From: Blattamonas nauphoetae
Taxonomy: Eukaryota; Preaxostyla; Oxymonadida
Direction of reading: 5' to 3'
Length of the DNA stretch: 35,805 nt
Assembly (NCBI GenBank): GCA_033064195.1
Contig: JARBJD010000534.1
Location: 1 to 35,805, forward strand
Shown: positions 19,132 through 26,658 of the stretch, piece after piece
Layout: each line of letters begins with the position of its first letter
How positions within the stretch are numbered: position 1 is the stretch's first letter
Translations under genes and position numbers: made by a program
Notes under the pieces: model-generated
Told to the model about the DNA's origin: nothing
The model's input: only the letters and a program-made list of their open reading frames with translations
Database searches by the model: none

Positions 19132-20991
19132 CTACATGATTCCTAAATCTTTGTGCAACGCTTTCAATGTGTGATTTGGATAGTACTCAACTTTTGGTTT
19201 GCCATTACTGTATCGTAATACCCACCATGTGGTTGCAATGGTTGCTAAAATTGGTGCAGGAGGATGAGTAAATGTTGTCATGTTTCCACCACTTTGACTT
19301 GGATTGTAGACATTGTAGTATGTGTCAAGCTTACCTTGATAAATGGGATATGATCTTAAAGTGACAGGAACGTTTCCTTTGGAACTGATGGAATCATTAC
19401 AGTTCGTTGGACACCCACTTCTCTGTGTTGAAAAGCACATAAGGAAGTCAGTGTTGTCATGAATCGGTCGAACTCTTGTCATTGTCTCATTGGGATAATT
19501 CTGATCACCAGTGAGTTTCTCTTCAACGAGAGAATCTGTCAGTGATCGCTCCAAGTCGTCAGGAACAGCTAGATAGGAATCGAGATTAAGAGTCGATAAT
19601 GCAAATTGATAGAAGCGAGCTCCAATTGTTGTTGTCGGTTGATCTGGATAGTATTTGTCGAGTAGATTCACTTGGATATCCTTTTGCATTGGATTGTGGA
19701 AACAAGTGACTTCATTGTCGTAGTGACGGAAGAGAAGCATGATGTCCTTGGCATTAACAACCACCATTTGTTGAGTGCAATTAATGCCTGTTTCAGTTGG
19801 TGTCTTCTGAAATGGATAGAACGATATCTTTTCTGCTGGAATAGTTCCTGGACGATCCTGATACATTTTCTTGAGATTCTCTTTCGCAATTTCTTTCATA
19901 TTGCATCCAGAGCTCATGCAATACACATCATCAATTTGATACTCGGTGATGTTTAGTGAGATGTACTGATCCACGTATTCTGGTTTTGTCGTAACTGTAC
20001 CAGCTGATGAATACACAATGTCTTTCGTAACTGATGGTTGCAGAAATGATTGACCAATTTGAACGAAGTTCTTTGTGCATGAGGTTACGAGATTGTTTAA
20101 GAAATAGGGACGATGCTGAATACAATCGGCAATTGATGCTTTTATCTTAGGCGCTGCAGCAGTCCCAGTAACGATTAATGAAAGTGTGTTCTTCAGAGTG
20201 AGTTCAGGATGAACTGGACAACACACAAATGCATCTTCATTGATGTGAACGCTCAGTTTCAAATCTCCAAAGAGACACGCAGGATAGTCAGTCATTCCAG
20301 AGAAGATGAGAAGATCTTCAAGATTGATTGACACACGAATAGGTACATCAATACTGTCTTTGAATACTCCAGTTCCAGAAGTTGTTGTGAAATCAGAAAG
20401 TGGAATATAAACACCAGCAACAGATTCGTCATGATTCCATGCATTCTGCCAAGGTGTGTGACAATGTTTACGATTCTCCAATTGACTCTTTGGCTTGATC
20501 ATATTGTAGATGTGAGACTCCATTGACACGTCATTAGTTGTTGTGCTGATGATTCTCTGATTGTTGTGAAGAACAGTAAGGTCACGAAAGATTGATGCCG
20601 AATGTTTGAGTCCAACGAATATGAATATCCTCTCATTCATGTACGATCCATTTTTACTGGAATTTGTCTTCCAATTATTCACTTTAAGCCTTGCTGTCAT
20701 TGTGAACGTAATGAAGGAATCATCGATTTGACAAATGTCTTGATTACCAGTCAACGGAATGATTATTTCCTGTCCTTTGAAGAATCGTGAATTCTCGGAT
20801 GGTTTTAATTCCTGAATGGAAGTACTGTGTGCTCCATCATTCAGAAGATAATTAATGTGATGCTCAGACATGAGTTGCTGCTGTATTTGACCAATATCAT
20901 CACGAGTGTACTTGATTGATCCTGTTGTATTTCCAGTCAATGATGATGCTCCTGTTCTTTTGTTTGTCAGATGTGTTATATGCGAGTTCAT
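19132..20991 (-). CDS. capsid-like protein A (619 aa), double jelly-roll type (inferred)
   Basis: A 619-residue, strand-rich protein, the longest open gene in the element. It shares the ordered block set of capsid-like protein B: GQEIIIPL, DDSFITFTMTARL, FVGLKHSASIFRDLTVL, the ESHIYNMIK turn, KHCHTPW, DESVAGVYIPL, VPIRVSINLEDLL, FGDLKLSVHINEDAFVCCP. The length fits Polinton major capsid proteins. It lies 51 bp upstream of gene B in the same direction, with the promoter motif at 20998-21010. The mirror copy (26659-28518) differs at about six residues, so both copies have kept a complete open frame. Confidence 0.75.
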   Translation of the reverse strand: MNSHITHLTNKRTGASSLTGNTTGSIKYTRDDIGQIQQQLMSEHHINYLLNDGAHSTSIQELKPSENSRFFKGQEIIIPLTGNQDICQIDDSFITFTMTARLKVNNWKTNSSKNGSYMNERIFIFVGLKHSASIFRDLTVLHNNQRIISTTTNDVSMESHIYNMIKPKSQLENRKHCHTPWQNAWNHDESVAGVYIPLSDFTTTSGTGVFKDSIDVPIRVSINLEDLLIFSGMTDYPACLFGDLKLSVHINEDAFVCCPVHPELTLKNTLSLIVTGTAAAPKIKASIADCIQHRPYFLNNLVTSCTKNFVQIGQSFLQPSVTKDIVYSSAGTVTTKPEYVDQYISLNITEYQIDDVYCMSSGCNMKEIAKENLKKMYQDRPGTIPAEKISFYPFQKTPTETGINCTQQMVVVNAKDIMLLFRHYDNEVTCFHNPMQKDIQVNLLDKYYPDQPTTTIGARFYQFALSTLNLDSYLAVPDDLERSLTDSLVEEKLTGDQNYPNETMTRVRPIHDNTDFLMCFSTQRSGCPTNCNDSISSKGNVPVTLRSYPIYQGKLDTYYNVYNPSQSGGNMTTFTHPPAPILATIATTWWVLRYSNGKPKVEYYPNHTLKALHKDLGIM

Positions 20992-20997
20992 TTTATC

Positions 20998-21010
20998 AAA
21001 AATAAAAAAA
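20998..21010 (-). promoter_or_regulatory. element promoter-like motif before capsid-like gene A
   Basis: Minus-strand TTTTTTTATTTTT followed by GATAAA and the ATG at 20991. Confidence 0.5.
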
Positions 21011-21019
21011 CAATATCGC

Positions 21020-21322
21020 TTATTTCTTTTTCAGTTTCTTCTTCTTTGCTTTCGGCTTCAGCTTTTCTTCCAGTCTCAGTATTTCTCCTCTGAGCTTGTT
21101 AACAACTGCAGTGTTTCCTTCATTCATTGCTTGCTCATATTGTGCCATCTTTTCTGCGTGGATTTGCTGATCCGATTTCACATCTGGAATCATCTCAACA
21201 CCTGTCTGTGCAACCTTCGAAATAAGTGGTCCAACGAAGGGAATGAGATTCAGAAATGGAGCTCCAACTCTTAGTATGTTTTTTCCGACTGCTGCTAATT
21301 TTGATAACCAACCTGGTGCCAT
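21020..21322 (-). CDS. small MAPG protein 1, amphipathic and basic-tailed (100 aa)
   Basis: A 100-residue protein. It opens MAPGWLSKLAAVGKNILRVG and continues with a hydrophobic run (APFLNLIPFVGPLISKV), then a charged helix (LRGEILRLEEKLKPKAKK) and a Lys-rich end. An amphipathic N-terminal helix with a basic tail resembles the design of adenovirus protein VI or other internal capsid proteins that bind DNA or disturb membranes; that is an analogy only. It shares its first residues with the neighbouring 103-residue protein, which suggests a common processing or packaging signal. Promoter motif at 21329-21340. Confidence 0.5.
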   Translation of the reverse strand: MAPGWLSKLAAVGKNILRVGAPFLNLIPFVGPLISKVAQTGVEMIPDVKSDQQIHAEKMAQYEQAMNEGNTAVVNKLRGEILRLEEKLKPKAKKKKLKKK

Positions 21323-21356
21323 TTATGTAAAAATAAAAAACTCGAACACAAACAAA

Positions 21357-21668
21357 TTAGAATCCTTTGAATTGAATTTTGGAATTTGATGATTGAGGCA
21401 TGTCATCGTTTGAATACCGTCCATTTCGTGGAGGTTCATAATCTATCATCTGTTGTTGTGGTGCTCGATTGATTGCTTTGTTTTGCTGGTACACATCCAT
21501 CATTCCGCCGAAGCCACTGAGGATTCCTCCTGCTGTTTGTCCAAACTTGTTGTTTGTCTGTGAGAGCAAGCCACCTCCAACCTGAAGCAGTGATGGAGCA
21601 AGCGGTTTGATGAATTGAAAGAACTGTTTGCCGATATTTTTGAGTTTGTTGAAACTTCCTGGTGCCAT
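21357..21668 (-). CDS. small MAPG protein 2, Gly/Gln-rich (103 aa)
   Basis: A 103-residue protein beginning MAPGSFNKLKNIGKQFFQFI, with a Gly-rich middle (GQTAGGILSGFGGMMD) and a Gln/Pro/Asn-rich tail with two Asp-rich turns. The Gly-rich amphipathic middle could pack against a membrane or the capsid inner face. The MAPG opening and the K-x3-GK spacing match small protein 1. Mirror copy at 25984-26295 differs at a handful of residues. Function unknown, structural role likely. Confidence 0.5.
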   Translation of the reverse strand: MAPGSFNKLKNIGKQFFQFIKPLAPSLLQVGGGLLSQTNNKFGQTAGGILSGFGGMMDVYQQNKAINRAPQQQMIDYEPPRNGRYSNDDMPQSSNSKIQFKGF

Positions 21669-21704
21669 TTATGTAAAAATAAAAAATACAATTCATTAAT
21701 TTTT

Positions 21705-22289
21705 CTAACGAGGAATTGCCTTTGTCAATGAAATTCCATCATTGAGTATAGTGTTGTATGCTTCGTTGAAGGCAATGCTCATATCTTTTCCACCAACAAG
21801 AATCTTGAAAAGTGTTCGAAAGATTGGTAGTTTATTCAGACATAGACACTTGTCAGACAAATCATCCAGTTCGATCACCACATCATTGATTCCAGTGAGT
21901 GTCGCAATCAGTGCACATAAATCACTTTGGTTTGTGATCAGTTTCTTCGATGGTTCAATGAGATTATTCAGTAGTTTCTTTTCACAAGCAAATGCATTCT
22001 TGTAAACAAGCAATAATTGATCTTTGAATGCTGTAATGTTGGATGTGTACTCACGAAGTGGGATTGAACGACTTTGGATTGGTGCTGATGGATAAATCTC
22101 AAGTGGTGGTGGATCATACGTTCCTGGAACATTGTCTAGTTCGACATTCGCGCATTGTTCATTTCGATCTTCGAGTTTTGATCTTCCAGAAGATGCTCCT
22201 TTGTTGTCGATGATCACATTGTTGGTGATTGACGTTGGAACTGAAGAACTTGTGTGTTTCGTAAATTGACAACTTAGAATTGGCTGCAT
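21705..22289 (-). CDS. helical protein with PSAP motif in its N-terminal linker (194 aa)
   Basis: The ATG at 22289 follows the minus-strand motif TATTTTTATTTTT near 22300. The first ~75 residues are probably disordered and Pro-rich, with DPPPLEIYPSAPIQSRSIPL. The rest is helical (FKDQLLLVYKNAFACEKKLL, then SDLCALIATLTGINDVVIEL). PSAP is a well-known late-domain core that binds the ESCRT protein Tsg101 in many enveloped viruses, so this could be a host-interaction site. It is kept in the mirror copy (25360-25947). No protease or nuclease motif is visible. Function otherwise unknown. Confidence 0.5.
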   Translation of the reverse strand: MQPILSCQFTKHTSSSVPTSITNNVIIDNKGASSGRSKLEDRNEQCANVELDNVPGTYDPPPLEIYPSAPIQSRSIPLREYTSNITAFKDQLLLVYKNAFACEKKLLNNLIEPSKKLITNQSDLCALIATLTGINDVVIELDDLSDKCLCLNKLPIFRTLFKILVGGKDMSIAFNEAYNTILNDGISLTKAIPR

Positions 22290-22324
22290 CACTTTCTATA
22301 AAAATAAAAATATATATTTATGTT

Positions 22325-22785
22325 TTAATCACTCATATCTTTCTCCAAGTGTGCGAATCGAGAATATTCAGGCATATGTCCTGTTTGGTATCTTCCGATA
22401 TCTCCCGTTCTTGTTCGGTACGCTGCAGTTGTCTGTTCGTTCACAAATGTTGAGATGTTTGCTGAATAACGACCAAGGAAAGTTTGCAGATCTTCTGTTT
22501 TGTGATGATTTCGAGAAACTGTGGATGAATCTGTTCCTTAAACGCTTTTCTTGCTTTCGTTCCTCTGATGATCTGGATTTGAACTGATGAAACCTTCAAC
22601 ATAGTCTTCAAGCCACTGATCCCACATCTTTGATGCAATTTTAGACTGAATGGAATTGAAAACCATATTGTCCAACATTTCCCAGTGTCTGCAGGTTGTT
22701 CTCGACTGGCTCGGTACAGCTTCAAACATTGGTCATGAATTCACCAACAGCTTCTTCATTATTGCATAAGGTTGTTGTGAAGTTG
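22325..22785 (-). pseudogene. 3' fragment of the unknown Polinton gene (inverted)
   Basis: Minus-strand sequence matches the 3' part of the gene at 24386-25325 (phrases SKIASKMWDQWLEDYVEGFI and AFKEQIHPQFLEI are recognisable). The inverted arm ends inside this gene at about 22785, where the forward right half begins with integrase sequence. Broken. Confidence 0.7.
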
Positions 22786-22794
22786 TGAATTGAC

Positions 22795-23069
22795 ATTGAT
22801 CCAACACAGAGACATCAGTCAACAAACTGATATCCAGGAAACATTTGTTGATTTGACCTTGAATGATCTGCAAATTTCAGAAGCGAAGACAGTTTCAATT
22901 TGTTGGTCAGTTCATTGAGTACAAACACGGAAATGTTGTAGCTAGACTTCTGAATGGACTCACATGTCTACCAAAAATAGTGTACGTTCCAATCCAACAC
23001 ACCAAGTTCCATGCAGACTCAATTGACAATTTAACTCCTGAGTTCATTAATGAGTTCAATTTGGTTTAA
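22795..23069 (+). pseudogene. integrase C-terminal fragment (copy 2)
   Basis: Matches the end of the integrase at 10720-10994 (RRQFQFVGQFIEYKHGN, TVYVP-like VYVPIQHTKFHA, PEFINEFNLV). Only this tail is present; the catalytic core is missing. Confidence 0.8.
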
Positions 23070-23104
23070 ATCTAAACTGTTTCAAATATTTTTATTCCAT
23101 TGAA

Positions 23105-23445
23105 ATGTCATCACTGAAAATTTTAGAACCGTTTGATCCTGAACAGAAATGTTTTGAAAACATCTATGACTTTCAGAGACATTTGGAAAGAACAGAGAAG
23201 AACTGAATAAATCACAACTCAGAAACTGAACAGGTTAATCAGAAGCTGGATACAGAATCACAAAATAAGAGGTGAGATAAGGAAATCAAGTACTGAGAAC
23301 AACGGTGACTACCACCTCGATTGATCAAAGACTTTCAGACATTGAAGAATCAATTCGAACTCTAACAGATACTCTCAGCATGAGACTTCGAAGTCTTGAC
23401 GAGACGATTGGTAACCTTATTCAGAGAGTTAACGTTTCGGTTTAA
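23105..23445 (+). pseudogene. small coiled-coil gene (copy 2), broken
   Basis: Copy of 11032-11415. Shared phrases include FEPFDP-like LEPFDPEQKCFENI and DQRLSDIEESIRTLTDT. Its end has an extra heptad-like stretch (LSMRLRSLDETIGNLIQRV) compared with the first copy. Broken at several points. Confidence 0.65.
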
Positions 23446-24327
23446 ACCTTCTTTGTTGATCTCAGTCAGAGCAACTCCATCCGTATTGTATCGAAGAATG
23501 ACTGCTTCACATTTTGTTTTCGTTGATAGACATTCCAGAATTGTCGAATATCAATTGGTGAGTTCAACTGAGGATAGACTCGACTGATTCGTTCTTTGTT
23601 GAATCCTCCAAAGATCCACATCGAATCAATGTTTGACTTCATATCTGCTGACAAACTGAAGAGCTCATGCATCGTCAGAAAGAATGTGAATTTCGGTTGT
23701 CGATTCTCCAGTAGTAAGTCCATCATTGTCATTCTATTTTTGGATGTTCTACGTTCACCTAGGATTCTGCGACAGTCATCAAGGAGAATAATTGTTTGGA
23801 GATTCTTCACTGAGAAGTCATCAATGTACAATGCAAAGAGATCCTCTCGACACTCATCAGTAATGCGATCTTGCCACTGGTTGTCTATGATCTCTTCATA
23901 GCAGCTTTGATTCAGAGAGTTCCAACAGAAACGGTAGTGCATCTTCATATTTGACTTTCACATGGAACGTTCAGTATTGGTTTGAATTTGTCGAAGGTTG
24001 GATCAATGTTCTTATCAGTGACGAAGACAAACAAATGGAATAGTTCATTCCGAACTTGAACATTCTGGAGCTTGGCAACCTCTCGAAGAGCATTGAATGT
24101 TTTCCACTTCCTCTGTTTCCAACGAGGACATTCACACTGTTGCGATTGAAATTTAGGTCTGGATGAATCTGTGATTGAACTTCATGAGAAACATTCCTAC
24201 TAGATGCTTCACTCAGTTTTGCATTCACATATGCTGTAAGAGAAGAGGGTTCCACCCTCCGCGAAACCAAAGGTTTTGTTGTTGAAGATACGGGCGATGC
24301 CCTCAGAATGGAATTCGTTCTTTTCAT
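23440..24327 (-). pseudogene. packaging ATPase (copy 2), broken
   Basis: Second copy of the A32-type packaging ATPase. The Walker B block TIILLDDCRR and the GNRGSGK part of Walker A are readable, as are MHELFSLSADMKSNID and the DECREDLF region. The N-terminus (MKRTNSILRASPVSSTTKPL) is longer than in copy 1. Several breaks. Divergent from the 24386 gene with the same promoter-like gap as at 12241-12301. Confidence 0.82.
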
Positions 24328-24385
24328 TTATGATTTCTCTCTAATTAAAATATAGTTTTGGATTTTTATTTTGTATGAAAACACA

Positions 24386-25325
24386 ATGTCGAAGATACAA
24401 TACATTCCCGCAAAGAGAAAGAAACCGAAATGAGATATGATCAGGGGCTTTGGATGCAATGAAAAGAATCTATGCTGATGATGACATTCGCACCAAATTC
24501 AATTCTGCACTCAGTAGTGTTCCATCAGCTTTGGAATACATTGAAAGGACTGGACAAAATTGGACGGTTCAGATGGAAAACATGGAAAAGTTCCTGATGT
24601 GATGGTCTACGACAAAGACAATGGAGATCTGGTTGCAGCAAATGGTTTCATGCTTGCATCATACAACAGTCGACCTGTCGTCGAGACATACTATTCAATG
24701 AATCCAACACCAGATATGCGAAGACAAACTCCATACTCATCATTTCGTCAAGATCATGGAAGAAGAATCAAAGCTGCACACAACAACTTCCTCAAAACTG
24801 GAACATACGATTTACCAGGAAACTATCGTGAAGTCAACTACCAAGAAATGCAAGCACAACGATCACAACAACCTTATGCAATAATGAAGAAAGCAGTTGG
24901 TGAATTCATGAATGATACTTTGAAGGTGTATCGGGCAAGTCGAGATCAACCAGCAGATCTCAGCAAAATGTGTTGGACAATATGGTTTTCAATTCCATTC
25001 AATCCAAGATTGCATCAAAGATGTGGGATCAGTGGCTTGAAGACTATGTTGAAGGTTTCATCAGTTCAAATCCAGATCATCAGAGGACGAAAGCAAGAAA
25101 AGCGTTTAAGGAACAAATTCATCCCCAGTTCCTCGAAATCATCACAAAACAGAAGATTTGCAAACTTTCCTTGGTCGTTATTCAGCAAACATCTCAACAT
25201 TTGTGAACGAACAGACAACTGCAGTGTACCGAACAAGAACGGGAGATATCGGAAGATACCAAACAGGACATATGCCTGAATATACTCGATTCGCACACTT
25301 GGAGAAAGATATGAGTGATTCAAAA
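24386..25325 (+). pseudogene. unknown Polinton gene, largest copy, broken
   Basis: Begins with a basic leader (MSKIQYIPAKRKKPK) behind a TTTTTATTTTG motif. The best-preserved middle reads KVPDVMVYDKDNGDLVAANG, then SMNPTPDMRRQTPYSSF and a helical part with AIMKKAVGEFMNDTLKVYRA. The 3' part has MWDQWLEDYVEGF and a final acidic HLEKDMSD. It is located between the packaging ATPase and the structural genes, where Polintons often encode a maturation protease, but no Cys-His catalytic pattern is evident. Function unknown. A few breaks; fragments of the same gene lie at 12302-12457 and 22325-22785. Confidence 0.65.
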
Positions 25326-25334
25326 CATAAATAT

Positions 25335-25347
25335 ATATTTTTTATTT
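25335..25347 (+). promoter_or_regulatory. element promoter-like motif before the PSAP gene (right arm)
   Basis: A TATTTTTTATTTTT run precedes the ATG at 25360; equivalent runs stand before 25984, 26330, 26659, 28568 and 30280. Confidence 0.5.
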
Positions 25348-25359
25348 TTATAGAAAGTG

Positions 25360-25947
25360 ATGCAGCCAATTCTAAGTTGTCAATTTCCGAAACACACAAG
25401 TTCTTCTTCAGTTCCAACGTCAATCACCAACAATGTGATCATCGATAACAAAGGAGCAACTTCTGGAAGATCAAAACTCGAAGATCGAAATGAACAATGC
25501 GCGAATGTCGAACTAGACAATGTTCCAGGAACGTATGATCCACCACCACTTGAGATCTACCCATCTGCACCAATCCAAAGTCGTTCAATCCCACTTCGTG
25601 AGTACACATCCAACATTGCAGCATTCAAAGATCAATTGTTGCTTGTTTACAAGAATGCATTTGCTTGTGAAAAGAAACTACTGAATAATCTCATTGAACC
25701 ATCGAAGAAACTGATCACAAACCAAAGTGATTTATGTGCACTGATTGCTACACTCACTGGAATCAATAATGTGGTGATTGAACTGGATGATTTGTCTGAC
25801 AAGTGTCTATGTCTGAATAAACTACCAATCTTTCGAACAATTTTCAAGATTCTTGTTGGTGGAAAAGATATGAGTATTGCCTTCAACGAAGCATACAACA
25901 CTATACTCAACTATGGAATTTCATTGACAAAGGCAATTCCTCGTTAG
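25360..25947 (+). CDS. helical protein with PSAP motif (right-arm copy)
   Basis: Mirror of 21705-22289 with about six residue differences and one extra serine. The PPPLEIYPSAPIQSR segment is identical. Full open frame, 195 residues. The role is as uncertain as for the other copy; a structural or assembly protein is likely from context. Confidence 0.5.
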   Translation: MQPILSCQFPKHTSSSSVPTSITNNVIIDNKGATSGRSKLEDRNEQCANVELDNVPGTYDPPPLEIYPSAPIQSRSIPLREYTSNIAAFKDQLLLVYKNAFACEKKLLNNLIEPSKKLITNQSDLCALIATLTGINNVVIELDDLSDKCLCLNKLPIFRTIFKILVGGKDMSIAFNEAYNTILNYGISLTKAIPR

Positions 25948-25983
25948 AAAAATTAATGAATTGTATTTTTTATTTTTACATAA

Positions 25984-26295
25984 ATGGCACCAGGAAGTTT
26001 CAACAAACTCAAAAATATTGGCAAACAGTTCTTTCAATTCATCAAACCTCTAGCTCCAACACTGCTTCAGGTTGGAGGTGGCTTGCTCTCACAGACAAAC
26101 AACAAGTTTGGACAAACAGCAGGAGGAATCCTCAGTGGCTTAGGCGGAATGATGGATGTGTACCAGCAAAACAAAGCAATCAATCGAGCACCACAACAAC
26201 AGATGATTGATTATGAACCTCCACGAAATGCTCGGTATGTTAATGATGACATGCCTCAATCGTCAAATTCCAAAATTCAATTCAAAGGATTATAA
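25984..26295 (+). CDS. small MAPG protein 2 (right-arm copy)
   Basis: Mirror of 21357-21668. The Gly-rich middle and Gln-rich tail are preserved and the reading frame is open for 103 residues. The promoter-like TTTTTTATTTTTACATAA stretch directly precedes the ATG. Confidence 0.5.
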   Translation: MAPGSFNKLKNIGKQFFQFIKPLAPTLLQVGGGLLSQTNNKFGQTAGGILSGLGGMMDVYQQNKAINRAPQQQMIDYEPPRNARYVNDDMPQSSNSKIQFKGL

Positions 26296-26329
26296 TTTGT
26301 TTGTGTTCTAGTTTTTTATTTTTACATAA

Positions 26330-26631
26330 ATGGCACCAGGTTGGTTATCAAAATTAGCAGCAGTCGGAAAAACATACTCAGAGTTGGAGCTCCATTTCTG
26401 AATCTCATTCCCTTCGTTGGACCACTGATTTCGAAGGTTGCACAGACAGGTGTTGAGATGATTCCAGATGTGAAGTCGGATCAGCAAATCCATGCAGAAA
26501 AGATGGCACAATATGAGCAAGCAATGAATGAAGGAAACACCAGCAGTTGCAACAAGCTCAGAGGAGAAATACTGAAGCTGGAAGAAAAGCTGAAGCCGAA
26601 AGCGAAGAAGAAGAAACTGAAAAGAAATAAG
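26330..26631 (+). pseudogene. small MAPG protein 1 (right-arm copy), lightly broken
   Basis: Mirror of 21020-21322. Most of the protein (ILRVGAPFLNLIPFVGPLIS, then the charged helix and Lys-rich end) is recognisable. It directly precedes capsid-like gene A. Not whole. Confidence 0.6.
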
Positions 26632-26658
26632 CATTATTGTTTTTTATTTTTGATAAAA

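Larger units (their letters stand above)
13740..22785 (-). mobile_element. Polinton right half (virion module), reverse orientation
   Basis: Read on the minus strand from 22785 down to 13740 this is the structural half of a Polinton: unknown gene (3' part), PSAP protein, two small MAPG proteins, two capsid-like proteins, beta-rich protein, S74 fibre, small conserved gene, repeat-domain gene and terminal tandem repeats. All complete structural genes here have open frames; only the inner end is truncated. The second right half (24865-33575) mirrors it, with the capsid proteins ~99% identical by direct comparison of the translations. It is young by that measure or has been homogenised. Confidence 0.88.
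13740..22785 (+). repeat. giant inverted repeat, left arm
   Basis: Mirrors 24865-33575. Sample anchors: 13756-13785 against about 33525-33560, the 71-residue gene at 15649 against 31786, the capsid gene starts 20991 against 26659, and GTTGTTGTGA at about 22771 against CACAACAACC near 24868. Identity is very high between about 15360 and 22785 and much lower (roughly three quarters, by eye) outside 15360. Confidence 0.85.
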
